NCBI GenBank assembly: GCA_001897605.1
Contig: MKTL01000018.1
Span: forward strand, 1 to 36,807
Direction: 5' to 3'
Length of the DNA: 36,807 bases
Source: Clostridiales bacterium 38-18
GTDB taxonomy: Bacteria > Bacillota > Clostridia > Peptostreptococcales > Acidaminobacteraceae
Shown here in pieces: positions 26,430 to 34,769 of the stretch. The translations under genes were made by a program, and so were the position numbers. The notes under the pieces were generated by a model, which was given only the letters and a program-made list of their open reading frames with translations, was not told where the DNA came from and ran no database searches. Every line of letters begins with the position of its first letter. Position 1 is the stretch's first letter.

Positions 26430-26462
26430 ATGAACCTCCAAATGGTTATAGCTTATATATTA

Positions 26463-26491
26463 ATGATAGGCTATAGTAAATGTGATGTCAA
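26463..26491 (-). promoter_or_regulatory. Strong promoter of the amino-sugar operon
   Basis: On the minus strand TTGACA (26491-26486), a 17-base spacer and TATCAT (26468-26463) form a near-consensus SigA promoter about 35 bases upstream of the regulator start. A second, weaker candidate (TTGACA near 26579, then TTTATT) lies farther upstream. Confidence 0.75.
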
Positions 26492-26494
26492 ATG

Positions 26495-26547
26495 AAAATG
26501 GAGTTAATTTTCAAAATGTTTATTTTTGCGGAAATTTACTCCATTTT
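26495..26547. promoter_or_regulatory. Two inverted operator-like boxes upstream of the amino-sugar promoter
   Basis: Box 1 (26495-26512) reads AAAATGGAGTTAATTTTC. Box 2 (26530-26547), read on the other strand, is AAAATGGAGTAAATTTCC. They share 15 of 18 bases and face each other. Each contains an imperfect palindrome of the type GGA-N6-TTTC. Box 1 ends 4 bases from the -35 element, a position fit for repression or activation. The RpiR-type regulator encoded next to it is the obvious candidate to bind, by inference. Confidence 0.6.
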
Positions 26548-26633
26548 GGAAATAAAGTTGTTTTTTTGACTTTTGTCAATAAAAGGCTTCAGCCATATAG
26601 CCATCCTATTTATATTAGCGAGATTGTGGCTTA

Positions 26634-26665
26634 ATAAAAAACACGCTTCTTAAAGGAAGCGTGTT
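26634..26665 (-). terminator. Terminator of the interrupted chemoreceptor gene
   Basis: AACACGCTTC (26640-26649) pairs with GAAGCGTGTT (26656-26665) around 6 bases, and on the minus strand a T-rich run (complement of 26634-26640) follows. It lies 9 bases after the receptor stop codon. Confidence 0.88.
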
Positions 26666-26673
26666 CATTCATA

Positions 26674-28413
26674 CTAGATGGTAAATTTCGATACTCTTTC
26701 TCTCAATCTGACAGAAGCATCATCAATTGAAATGGCTTGGTTTGATACTGATTTTGACTGCTCAGAAATAACTTCATTCTTTTCTGCTATGGTCATTGTG
26801 CCTCTTGCGGATTCACTGCTTGCCACGCTGATCTCATAAATAGCCTTTGAAATCGTCTCTACAGATGCCAATAATTGCTGAGCTGTTGCCGATAAATCAG
26901 AAGATATGTCGTTAAATACTCTTGCGTCCTTTTCATACTGTGTACTCGTATCAACCAATACATCATAATCTCCAATTACTTTGGTTTCAACAAACGACAC
27001 AATTTGCTTTGAATTGTCCGCCAAATCATCGACGATCTCTAGGATTTGTTCAGCAACCAGCTGGATCTGTGTAACGGACTCCTTAGACTGCTCTGCGAGT
27101 TTTCTAATTTCGTCTGCAACTACTGCAAATCCTCTTCCTGCCTCACCGGCTCTTGCAGCTTCAATAGCTGCATTGAGTGCAAGTAAATTTGTCTGCTCAG
27201 AAATTTGTAGAATAACATTTGAAAGGACATTGATTTTTTCTACTTCCTTGGTTTTTTCAAGGGCACTTTCAAGATGAATCTTAGACGATTGGTACGTTTC
27301 AATCGCTGTATTCTTTGATTTTAGTGCGGTTTCGTGTAAAGCCTTTGCCCTATTATTAATTTGCGTAGAGGTAACTGCACCCTCCTGAGCTTTATCAGCA
27401 ACACTATTAACTGCGTTTTCAATTTCCTTGGTGGTCGCACTAATTTCTTCACTAGAAGCAGCTGACTCCTCCATACCCGCAGAAAGCTCTTCAGTAGCTG
27501 CAGAAACGTCCTGTATATTGTCGTTGAGTTCAATAACATTTCTATTAACTTCTTCAACAGACGTTCCCATAACATTGGCTTCCTCAACGACGCCCTTTAT
27601 GATATCGTGAAGATTATCTAAAAATTGATTCACTGAGGTCGTCATTTTACCCAGCTCGTCTTTTGATTTAACTTCAAAGCGCTGTGTCAAATCGCCACCA
27701 CTGGTCGCCAGCTGTGACAGGTTTTTATTGAGCTGATTGACTGGTTTTAATATCATTAATGATATTATAATCCCGAATAATATTGACAGAAGAGTTCCAA
27801 CTGCTACTGCAGCCAGTGACGTCATTCTAACCTGAAGGCTTAATTAATTGACGTCTTTGACCGCTTGATCTGCTGATCCACTATTTAAATTCACCAGCTG
27901 TGTCAATAAACTCTCAGCTTCCTTAAAAGATATTGCATTGGTTACAATCCCTTGTCTTACCATTTCGTCATATGCCAGCTGTGTTACCTTTGCTCGATAT
28001 GCGGTTTCTTTATTTAAAAATTCTTGATGATCCTCTAACCATTTCTGCCATTTAGGAACAAACGCATCCCAAATAGATTGTTCATCAGCGCTCATTGAAA
28101 GCGCTTCATATATAGTTAAATTCGCCTGTGCTTTTTTTATGTCTGTAATCATGCTCTCTAAGGTTGCATCTCTTTGCTCTCGGCTTAATTCCTGAACCAA
28201 TAATATGTTTTCTGCACCATCTATCGAGAATTGTGCCTCACTGACGTTTAATAGAGCTTGAACACTAGGGAGCCTGTTGGTCCCTATATCACGTGTACTT
28301 TCCTCAAGTCTCATTATGCCTATAACCGCTATAAGCCCTACAAAAACCGTAATAATAGCAACCAGCACAAAGCCCCCAATAATTTTCATTTTCAAATTTA
28401 GATTTTTCAGCAT
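26674..28413 (-). pseudogene. Methyl-accepting chemotaxis protein gene with in-frame stop
   Basis: Two adjacent frames in the same phase make one receptor of about 578 residues split by a single TAA at 27844-27846. The first part (28413-27847) has TM1 (MKIIGGFVLVAIITVFVGLIAV) and a four-helix sensor domain. After the stop, the frame continues with [18 protein letters not shown]2, HAMP, and the signalling domain with the conserved tip [20 protein letters not shown]. No frame change is needed; CAA (Gln) to TAA would explain it. An ATG at 27825 with a weak AGG upstream might allow re-initiation. GGAGGAGG precedes the start at 28413. A possible promoter is TTGTCA, 17 bases, TTTCAT at 28486-28458. 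True decay, readthrough or a sequencing error are all possible. Confidence 0.75.
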
Positions 28414-28543
28414 AAAGCCTCCTCCCCAATGGTGTACATTAGTAATCACTAAATTAAATGAAAGTTAGTGTAGGTACAGATGACAACCATTTTTATGAAT
28501 TTTGAGTATAAATATAGTGATCAATTTGCTCACAAAAATAGAA

Positions 28544-28578
28544 TCAAAAAAATCCGATAAGTTTAACTTATCGGATTT
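28544..28578 (-). terminator. Terminator of the Cache chemoreceptor gene
   Basis: A 12-bp perfect stem, AAATCCGATAAG (28550-28561) with CTTATCGGATTT (28567-28578), is followed on the minus strand by a run of T (complement of 28546-28552). It lies about 87 bases past the stop codon. Confidence 0.85.
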
Positions 28579-28664
28579 AAAAGTATTAATCATTCAACCT
28601 TCAATAAACTGTGATTCTCCGATTTAGATATAGATATACCCAAATCTCTAACAATCAACTACAT

Positions 28665-30668
28665 TTATATTTTAAACTTAGAAATCATTTCCTGTAGTCC
28701 TTGCGCCATCTTCGCCAAATCCTCACTTGCACTAGCAATTTCAATTGCTGAAGCAGTTTGTTCCTCAACTGAAGCTGATGCTTCCTCTGTTGAAGCTGCA
28801 TTTTCTTCTGCCAATGAGGACAGAGATACTATTCTGTCAGAAACTTGTGCTTTTAGCCCTTCCATTCTTTCACTTGAATCGCCAACTGACAAAACGATTT
28901 CTTCAGAATTAATAACCGCAGAGGTGATTTCCTCAAAGGTTTTTTTGACCACCTCGATGTTGTTGGCCTGTTCCTTTACGAGCTCTTCAGACTCTTGCAT
29001 GCGATTAACTGCCGTTTTAGCGTCTACATTTAAGCTAGATAGCATCTGATCAATGGTTGCGGTTGTCGATCGCGATTGCTCAGCTAACTTTCTAATTTCC
29101 TCTGCGACTACCGCAAAGCCTCTTCCATGCTCGCCTGCTCTTGCTGCTTCGATAGATGCGTTCAGTGCCAACAAGTTTGTTTGCTCTGAAATAGAGGTAA
29201 TCATTTGACTTGCATCTGATATTTTAGCAGTGCTTTCATTTGTTCTTATGATACTGTTAAAAGCGACCTCTGAAGCCTCGTTGTTCTTAGCCGCTTGGTG
29301 ACTTAATTGGCTGATAACAGATAAGCCGTCGTCAATCATCGCTCTAATCATTTGCGTATTTACTGCCATACGTTCTACCTGCTGCATATTGTTTCTTATT
29401 TCATCACTCAGAGATTTTAATTGACCAGCAGCTTCCGAGGTGTACTCCGCTTGACTACCCGCACTTTGGGCGATATCATTAATTGTCTCAGCCACCTCTC
29501 CAGATGCCGTAGCTGACTGATTTGAGGTTGCAGTCAGCTCCTCAGAGGTCGCGGAAACTTGCTCTGCAGTGTTTGAAACATTTTCCAATAGCGCTCTAAC
29601 ATTATCAGACATTTCAAATAACGAAGTGGTCATAAGCCCTATTTCATCTTTTCGATGGGATAGTCTTACCAGTACAGGATCCTCAATTTTAATGAAATCT
29701 AGGGAAGCCTGTTTATTTACGATATTCGTCATTCTCACGATAGGTCTTGCAATGGATAAACCCAGTCCCCAGGAGACTATAATTGCAAGCAAAACAATTA
29801 CGATTGATATGGTTAATAAAGTTTTCACTAGTTTTCCCGAGCCTGCAAAAACTTCATCCTCAGTTGCAGTATTGATTAAGTACCAGGTCGTCCCTTCAAT
29901 TGGTTCAAAGGCATAAAGCAATGGTACCCCTTTATAGGTATATTGGCTGATACCACTCTTTTCATCCAAAACCTTTTGAAATACCTTTGCAACTGGCTCA
30001 AAGGTCTCATCCGTTTTAGCGGCCTCTATGGGTTTAAATTGTTGCATAACCAAATCTCGATTTGGATGAGCGACGGTCACACCGTCAGAATTGATGATAT
30101 AGGCATAGCCGTCATTGCCATATCCCATTTCATCAGTAATTTCAAACAGGGCATTGCCATCTCTTCGAGCAATTAAAGCACCGACTACCTTTCCATTATT
30201 GGTGATTGGTACTGCATACATTAGAACGGCAGTGTTTGTCTTTTTACTTATCAAAACATCTGAAGCATTTGCTTCACCAGCAAGTGCTTTCTGTACGTAG
30301 GTTCTATCAGATAAATCCAACGTATCTCCCTCAAGAATATAGTGCGCCTCTCCCTTTAGAGAAACAATTGCAAAATCTAAATAGCCCAATCGTTCAATGT
30401 CTGTCTTTAATGAACTTTGTTGTGTTGCCCAATCCATAGACTGGGTTCTTGATCGATTTGCAATTTCCTGTAAAATCAAAAGTCGACTAGAAATTGCATC
30501 TGTAATTTTCTCTGCTCCTAAACTGGTCATTTCAGATAGAGCTCGATTTGCTTCGCTTTGGACTGCATTTCGGCTCATAAAAATAGATACCCCACCAGAT
30601 ATCATCGTTATAATCACAGCAAACAAAGCGATAAACAATGTAATGTTTCGCGTTAATCCCTTTTTCAT
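28665..30668 (-). CDS. Methyl-accepting chemotaxis protein with Cache sensor domain
   Basis: A 667-residue chemoreceptor. TM1 lies at about 8-30, then an extracytoplasmic double Cache domain (about 35-270) with [38 protein letters not shown] split over two strands, and [23 protein letters not shown]2 (about 275-300) and HAMP follow, then the coiled coil with tip [21 protein letters not shown] and [16 protein letters not shown]. Cache receptors of this form often sense amino acids or carboxylates; the ligand is unknown. The ATG at 30668 has GGAGG 5 bases upstream; the ATG at 30695 lacks a ribosome binding site. The gene is monocistronic with a strong promoter. Confidence 0.93.
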   Translation of the reverse strand: MKKGLTRNITLFIALFAVIITMISGGVSIFMSRNAVQSEANRALSEMTSLGAEKITDAISSRLLILQEIANRSRTQSMDWATQQSSLKTDIERLGYLDFAIVSLKGEAHYILEGDTLDLSDRTYVQKALAGEANASDVLISKKTNTAVLMYAVPITNNGKVVGALIARRDGNALFEITDEMGYGNDGYAYIINSDGVTVAHPNRDLVMQQFKPIEAAKTDETFEPVAKVFQKVLDEKSGISQYTYKGVPLLYAFEPIEGTTWYLINTATEDEVFAGSGKLVKTLLTISIVIVLLAIIVSWGLGLSIARPIVRMTNIVNKQASLDFIKIEDPVLVRLSHRKDEIGLMTTSLFEMSDNVRALLENVSNTAEQVSATSEELTATSNQSATASGEVAETINDIAQSAGSQAEYTSEAAGQLKSLSDEIRNNMQQVERMAVNTQMIRAMIDDGLSVISQLSHQAAKNNEASEVAFNSIIRTNESTAKISDASQMITSISEQTNLLALNASIEAARAGEHGRGFAVVAEEIRKLAEQSRSTTATIDQMLSSLNVDAKTAVNRMQESEELVKEQANNIEVVKKTFEEITSAVINSEEIVLSVGDSSERMEGLKAQVSDRIVSLSSLAEENAASTEEASASVEEQTASAIEIASASEDLAKMAQGLQEMISKFKI

Positions 30669-30808
30669 AACCGCCTCCAAGTTCAAATTTGACACCCTAA
30701 CAGACTATGTCTACAGAGGATTTTCCCCATCAGAACGCTTCGCACACTTAAAGTGCTAATTTGACAGCAATCATCCATAATTGCCTATATGTAAATGTCT
30801 ACTTAATT

Positions 30809-30837
30809 ATTATAATAAGTTAACCGTTTTCTGTCCA
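30809..30837 (-). promoter_or_regulatory. SigA promoter of the Cache chemoreceptor gene
   Basis: On the minus strand TGGACA (30837-30832), 17 bases and a perfect TATAAT (30814-30809) form a strong promoter. The leader to the ATG at 30668 would be about 134 bases. Confidence 0.7.
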
Positions 30838-30906
30838 TACGAATAGCCAACACAAATGCAAAAATTACTTCAATCTTGTCTCAAATAATTGAAGCGTTCA
30901 TCATAT

Positions 30907-30951
30907 AAAAAAAGCGTTCATTTACTCAGTTTATTTAGAGTAAGCAAACGC
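30907..30951 (-). terminator. Terminator of the QueG-like gene
   Basis: On the minus strand GCGTTTGCTTACTC pairs with GAGTAAATGAACGC (two outer blocks of 5 and 6 bp with a small internal bulge) and is followed by seven T (complement of 30907-30913). It begins 17 bases after the stop codon. AAGCGTTCAT occurs twice here, at 30892 and 30912. Confidence 0.8.
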
Positions 30952-30967
30952 ACATTATTATGATTGG

Positions 30968-31927
30968 CTACAATAGCGCTCTGATATTCCTTGAGAGTAG
31001 CTGATAGCTGGAAGCAAGAGAGCAATTATTAAGTTTTGCTTGAACGCTTGAAGGAAGTTGTTCAAAAGGACTTCCAGATAATATCAACTGACTCTCAGAA
31101 ATATCAAAGCTTTCGATCCTTGTACCCGAATTTATATGGGGCTTGTTGACAGGACATGACTCCGTACATAGGGTACAGCCTATAATTGCATTATGCCATT
31201 CCTTTGCAACCCATTTAGGAAATTCTCCCGGATACTCGTTTAAATAAGTGATACATTTTTCTGCATCTAAGGTAAACCGTGGTTCTGAAAGAGCCTTTGT
31301 TGGGCAGGCTTTAATACATTTTCTACAGTTCTCGCAAGCAGTCATAAGCTTTGCTTCCTGCCAGCAGTCCTCTTCGAGAGCAATATCAATTGTAAAGGTA
31401 ATCAAATATTGAAAGCTACCAAATGCATCGGAATAGGTTACATTATTTCTCCCATACTTTGCCAATCCACTTCTAGCCGCTAATAATTTATGAGGCAAGC
31501 TCGCATAATTAAATTCTATTCCATAGTTTAATTCAAACTCTTTAAAAATTGATCTGATTTTTCCAATTTGATTTTTAGTATGATAGGTAGCCGGGAGCTT
31601 AAGTGGTTTAATCCCCTGATCCGTATGAAACTCAATATAATCGGTACAATCAGGCGCTGTATTTATCAGAAGAGATTTAGCATTAGGATGACTGCTTTCT
31701 AGATTAAAATCAAATCCGCCCAGTGCTGTATTATAGAAGTCGGATGAAATCAATCCGATATTTCTCTGCCCTATTATTTCGGCTTCTAGCTCATGAACCC
31801 TAGCAATAAACACACTTCTCATCTCATATCCAACAGCATTCAGCGATTTTATTAATTGTGCTTTAATGTTTTTTTCAAAGTCCATACCTCTATCCATTGA
31901 TTTTTGTCCTATGATTTCTATTCTCAT
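30968..31927 (-). CDS. QueG-like protein with two [4Fe-4S] clusters
   Basis: A 319-residue iron-sulfur protein resembling epoxyqueuosine reductase. Two ferredoxin-like cysteine sets are visible: CENCRKCIKACP and, with an upstream Cys in AEKCITYLNEYPG, CTLCTESCPVNKP. The middle segment with GIEFNYASLPHKLLAARSGLAKYGRNNVTYS matches the QueG-type core around the cobalamin site. It lacks the C-terminal HEAT-like repeats of full QueG, so it may be a shorter clostridial relative with another substrate. The ATG at 31927 is used (GGGGG 4 bases upstream) instead of a GTG at 31963. It is divergent from the CGNR-like regulator. Confidence 0.75.
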   Translation of the reverse strand: MRIEIIGQKSMDRGMDFEKNIKAQLIKSLNAVGYEMRSVFIARVHELEAEIIGQRNIGLISSDFYNTALGGFDFNLESSHPNAKSLLINTAPDCTDYIEFHTDQGIKPLKLPATYHTKNQIGKIRSIFKEFELNYGIEFNYASLPHKLLAARSGLAKYGRNNVTYSDAFGSFQYLITFTIDIALEEDCWQEAKLMTACENCRKCIKACPTKALSEPRFTLDAEKCITYLNEYPGEFPKWVAKEWHNAIIGCTLCTESCPVNKPHINSGTRIESFDISESQLILSGSPFEQLPSSVQAKLNNCSLASSYQLLSRNIRALL

Positions 31928-32000
31928 TTCGCCCCCATTTACAGCTTTATTGAACCTTACCACATTCAGGTTTAATTTAATCGATAGTTGCCTTCATTTA

Positions 32001-32032
32001 TGTAACTGTCTATAATGTTTTAAACAGTTACA
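32001..32032. repeat. Inverted repeat TGTAACTGT / ACAGTTACA between divergent genes
   Basis: TGTAACTGT (32001-32009) and ACAGTTACA (32024-32032) are perfect reverse complements with a 14-base spacer. Related copies follow: AGTTACTGT (32055-32063) and AAGTTACAA (32079-32087, next to the -35 of the plus-strand promoter). A second inverted repeat ACATGA/TCATGT lies at 32033-32049. The cluster looks like an operator region controlling both divergent genes. Confidence 0.6.
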
Positions 32033-32074
32033 ACATGACTTTATCATGTCTTCTAGTTACTGTCAATATTCATT

Positions 32075-32103
32075 TTGAAAGTTACAAAAGTGTGCTATAC
32101 TAT
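32075..32103 (+). promoter_or_regulatory. Promoter of the CGNR-like regulator gene
   Basis: TTGAAA (32075-32080) is followed after 17 bases by TACTAT (32098-32103); TATACT at 32096 with a 15-base spacer is an alternative. A GTTAC element overlaps the -35 end, consistent with regulation. Confidence 0.5.
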
Positions 32104-32131
32104 CTATAGATTCGGTTTAGAAAGGACAACT

Positions 32132-32674
32132 ATGAAAAATCTAGCTATGGATTTTGTCAACACAAAATGGTATATCGAACATGAAATGATGAGAGATCTA
32201 CTAGAAGATCAGGAGTGGTTTAGTCGATGGTTAGCTAAATATGGGCATCAGCTTGATAAACATTTTTTTGATACACCTGACCTTCTAGTTCACCTGAGAA
32301 AAATGCGTCTTTTTTTGAATCAATGCTTTGATCAGTTAGCCTCGGCTTACACCTTAAGCGAGGATTCGATTAATCTGCTCAATGATTATTCAGATGAATT
32401 CGCTTCATCCATACATCTCGCTCATGAAGATAATTCTTTTGTACTTAAGCAAATTAATACACCTTTAACGCTCGAAGCTTTTAAAGGTCTGCTTTCAAAT
32501 AGCCTAATACTTTTAATCGTCGAAACCGAACTAAGTAGGTTGAGAATTTGTGATAATGATGAATGTAAGTGGTTATTTATAGACTCGACTAAATCTAGGA
32601 CGAAGAAATGGTGCTGCAACACTTGCGCAAGTCTTGTAAAGGTGAGAAAATTTCGTTTAAAAAACTCAAAATGA
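32132..32674 (+). CDS. CGNR zinc finger-like (ABATE domain) regulator, variant
   Basis: A 180-residue protein like the ABATE/CGNR family of putative transcription regulators. The N-terminus MKNLAMDFVNTKW is the ABATE start; the helical middle includes LLVHLRKMRLFL. The C-terminal zinc ribbon has Cys140, Cys145, Cys161/162 and Cys165 (ICDNDECKWLFIDSTKSR and KKWCCNTCASLVKVRKFR). The usual CGNR motif is replaced by CASL, so this is an atypical member, though the metal ligands appear intact. AAAGGA lies 6 to 7 bases before the ATG at 32132. The repeated GTTAC elements upstream suggest autoregulation, possibly with control of the divergent QueG-like gene. Confidence 0.75.
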   Translation: MKNLAMDFVNTKWYIEHEMMRDLLEDQEWFSRWLAKYGHQLDKHFFDTPDLLVHLRKMRLFLNQCFDQLASAYTLSEDSINLLNDYSDEFASSIHLAHEDNSFVLKQINTPLTLEAFKGLLSNSLILLIVETELSRLRICDNDECKWLFIDSTKSRTKKWCCNTCASLVKVRKFRLKNSK

Positions 32675-32681
32675 AAGAAAT

Positions 32682-32713
32682 AAGAGGGTTATCTCCTTTG
32701 AGATAGCCCTCTT
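32682..32713. terminator. Bidirectional terminator between CGNR-like and XRE genes
   Basis: AAGAGGGTTATCTC (32682-32695) pairs with GAGATAGCCCTCTT (32700-32713) with one G-U pair and a 4-base loop. It can serve both convergent genes. Confidence 0.85.
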
Positions 32714-32730
32714 TCTACATTTACGTTTGA

Positions 32731-32937
32731 TTATTCCCTTTCATAGTCCAGTATATCGCCTGGCTGACATTCAAGTACTTCGCAAATTTTTTCTAGCGTT
32801 GAAAAACGAATCGCCTTAGCTTTTCCAGTCTTGAGGATTGATAAATTTGCCATCGTTATGCCCACCTTTTCCGATAGCTCAGTCACACTCATTTTTCTTT
32901 TTGCCATCATTACATCTAAATTCACTATGATCCCCAT
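32731..32937 (-). CDS. Small XRE-family transcriptional regulator
   Basis: A 68-residue protein that is almost only a Cro/C1-type helix-turn-helix (KMSVTELSEKVGITMANLSILKTGKAKAIRFSTLEKICEVLECQPGDIL). This YozG-like short form is commonly paired with a DUF2975 membrane protein, as here, where the membrane gene lies 8 bases upstream. It probably regulates the pair. AGGAGG lies 5 bases before the ATG at 32937. The signal sensed is unknown. Confidence 0.9.
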   Translation of the reverse strand: MGIIVNLDVMMAKRKMSVTELSEKVGITMANLSILKTGKAKAIRFSTLEKICEVLECQPGDILDYERE

Positions 32938-32945
32938 AATTCCTC

Positions 32946-33422
32946 CTACACCGTCAAATCATTTTCAGCCTTATACTGAATCGCTTCAAATAACAATGTA
33001 CTTAGGAGCTTAGCGAAAAAAGCGATCGCTATTGACGTAATTGAGATTGCTAAAAAAGCAATCATGATACCAGGATGAAGGGCACCATTTAATAAAAGTG
33101 TAATTCCTAAACCTATATAGCTAAGGGCTATTATAACACCACATATTCCAATCTTGTCAAGCCTTGATACGGATGCCGTGCTAAAAGCACGCCCCATAAA
33201 GATTAAATCGAGTAAAAAGTATGCCTGAAAAAGAGCAAAATAATATGGTATTGACGTAGCGAGTGTCCAAAATAAAACTGGTTTTTCAAGATAGCTATAC
33301 TCGGGAAATTTAACTGCAGAATCCTTTGCAATATCAGGTAGCCAAAATAAGCTCAAAACCATAACGACGCCACCCATGATATACAAAAAACTTTTTAACA
33401 TCCAAAACGGGATTTTTCTCAT
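32946..33422 (-). CDS. DUF2975 family membrane protein
   Basis: A 158-residue integral membrane protein with four predicted spans (about 10-30, 48-75, 88-112, 117-142). The arrangement and its XRE partner match the DUF2975 family, whose function is unknown; a role as a membrane-bound modulator of the partner regulator is a reasonable guess only. AGAGGTG lies 6 bases before the ATG at 33422. The two genes form an operon. Confidence 0.85.
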   Translation of the reverse strand: MRKIPFWMLKSFLYIMGGVVMVLSLFWLPDIAKDSAVKFPEYSYLEKPVLFWTLATSIPYYFALFQAYFLLDLIFMGRAFSTASVSRLDKIGICGVIIALSYIGLGITLLLNGALHPGIMIAFLAISITSIAIAFFAKLLSTLLFEAIQYKAENDLTV

Positions 33423-33519
33423 ATGTTCACCTCTTATAACTACCTTATCACTTCATATTAACCTCAACAAGTTTTTTTTGATAATCATAAAAAATAAATT
33501 GAAATACAATATATATTTA

Positions 33520-33548
33520 TTGTTATTCGATAATTTATTTGTTATATT
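33520..33548 (+). promoter_or_regulatory. Promoter of the flavoprotein gene
   Basis: TTGTTA (33520-33525), 17 bases, TATATT (33543-33548). The start point would lie only about 12 bases before the ATG at 33568, inside or just ahead of the ribosome binding site, so a slightly earlier promoter is also possible in this very A+T-rich stretch. Confidence 0.4.
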
Positions 33549-33567
33549 ATTCCTAACGGAGGTTATT

Positions 33568-34689
33568 ATGTTTGATATATTAATCATAGGTGCTGGTCCT
33601 GCCGGAAGCAATTTAGCTCGTTTGCTTTCAAAACAAAATAATAAAATGAAAATTGGAATCATAGATAAAAGGTCTCTTCTACAATCGACAGAAACAACCA
33701 ATCGCACCAAAGCCTGTGGCGGTTTAATATCAGAGGATGCACAGGTTGAGCTTGCTATTCAGGGTCTAACTTTGCCAACCTCTCTATATGTTACGCCGCA
33801 ATTTTTTAAGGTTCATATTATTGATTTCGACAATCAACTAGAGGGGGATTACCCAAGACACTACTTAAATATAGATAGAAGTGCTTTTGACCGCTACTTG
33901 TTTAAACTTATACCTGAGACAGTTGTCAAATTTGAAGCATCCCTAGTTACTGAGGTTAAACGTTTGGAAAAAGGCTACCGAGTTCAGGTCGTCACATCTA
34001 ATGGCATAAAGATATTTGAAACAAAAAGCTTAATTGCTGCCGATGGCGCCAATTCATTTACAAGACGTCAGCTAATAAAGACCTATTCTGGAGCAGACTA
34101 TTTTTCAATTCAAGCGATTTACGAGTCAGATCAACACTTTTCTCACTATCTAGGGATGTTTGATCAGTCGGTTACCGATTATTATGGCTGGGCAATTCAA
34201 AAGGATCACACCCTTCAAATTGGTTGCGCCTTTCCAAAAAGTGAAAAGCATGCACATCTGAAATTTCAACTTCTAGTTAATAAGGTGGCGGCATACGAGG
34301 GCATCAACACAAAACCTTTGGCATTTACCGAAGGGGCGAATATTGAACGTTTTAATCGGACTGAATTTGCACCCTTTAGCCTTAAGGATTTTTATCTAGT
34401 CGGAGAAGCTGCTGGTGCAATAAGTCCCTCCTCAGCTGAAGGCATAAGCTTTGCACTCAAAACCTCTAGGCTTCTTGCTGAGGCTTTTTTCCTAGAAGAC
34501 TGTGTGAACACTCGAAGACGATATCTAAGAGCGGTGATGCCCATTAAATTCAAGCTACTTTTAAAGAGAATTAAGCTACCTGCGATGTTCCATCCCTATA
34601 TACGACGGATCATTATCAAAAGCAGAATTACAGCGATACCACCCTATACGACATCGCATAGAACAAAAAAACAAACCAAATCCGTATAA
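33568..34689 (+). CDS. Geranylgeranyl-reductase-like FAD oxidoreductase
   Basis: A 373-residue flavoprotein of the GGR/p-hydroxybenzoate hydroxylase fold. The FAD motif is FDILIIGAGPAGSNLARLLS; KACGGLISEDAQ corresponds to the conserved Cys-Gly-Gly region of the GGR group, DRSAFDRYL follows, then LIAADGANSFTRRQL and the second FAD motif LVGEAAGAISPSSAEGISFALKTSRLLAEAF. Relatives reduce isoprenoid chains or act on unknown lipids; the substrate is not clear. The ATG at 33568 has CGGAGG 6 bases upstream; a longer frame to 33376 crosses the promoter and the divergent gene and is not used. It is monocistronic, divergent from the DUF2975 gene. Confidence 0.85.
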   Translation: MFDILIIGAGPAGSNLARLLSKQNNKMKIGIIDKRSLLQSTETTNRTKACGGLISEDAQVELAIQGLTLPTSLYVTPQFFKVHIIDFDNQLEGDYPRHYLNIDRSAFDRYLFKLIPETVVKFEASLVTEVKRLEKGYRVQVVTSNGIKIFETKSLIAADGANSFTRRQLIKTYSGADYFSIQAIYESDQHFSHYLGMFDQSVTDYYGWAIQKDHTLQIGCAFPKSEKHAHLKFQLLVNKVAAYEGINTKPLAFTEGANIERFNRTEFAPFSLKDFYLVGEAAGAISPSSAEGISFALKTSRLLAEAFFLEDCVNTRRRYLRAVMPIKFKLLLKRIKLPAMFHPYIRRIIIKSRITAIPPYTTSHRTKKQTKSV

Positions 34690-34720
34690 ATTTGTTTTTA
34701 CACTCGAGACCTTGGTCCTA

Positions 34721-34729
34721 TGCTATAAT
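34721..34729 (+). promoter_or_regulatory. Extended -10 promoter of the diguanylate cyclase gene
   Basis: TGC directly followed by a perfect TATAAT (34724-34729) gives an extended -10 element; no good -35 is seen at the usual distance. The palindrome GACCTTGGTC lies just upstream (about 34708-34717) and might be an operator. Confidence 0.55.
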
Positions 34730-34769
34730 ATAAGGGTCTGATGACAAAAGAAAATTTATAGGGGTAAAT

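Noticed and set aside
26566-26579. TTGAC-TTTT-GTCAA palindrome as a terminator or operator
   Set aside because: The stem is only 5 bp with little G+C. It may be part of a second weak promoter, and nothing more can be supported.
28550-28578. TCCGATAAG resembles the SigD/FliA -10 (GCCGATAA) near a chemoreceptor
   Set aside because: It is part of a perfect 12-bp terminator stem with a T-run, and no TAAA lies 15 bases upstream.
29569-30759. Several plus-strand open frames of 60-120 codons
   Set aside because: They are antisense to the intact Cache chemoreceptor gene and show no start signals or domain features.
30892-30921. Two copies of AAGCGTTCAT 20 bases apart
   Set aside because: The second copy belongs to the terminator arm and the pair is too short to call a repeat element.
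33376-33567. N-terminal extension of 64 residues on the flavoprotein frame
   Set aside because: It crosses the promoter region and the start of the divergent DUF2975 gene. The ATG at 33568 has a strong ribosome binding site and begins the FAD motif as in the family.
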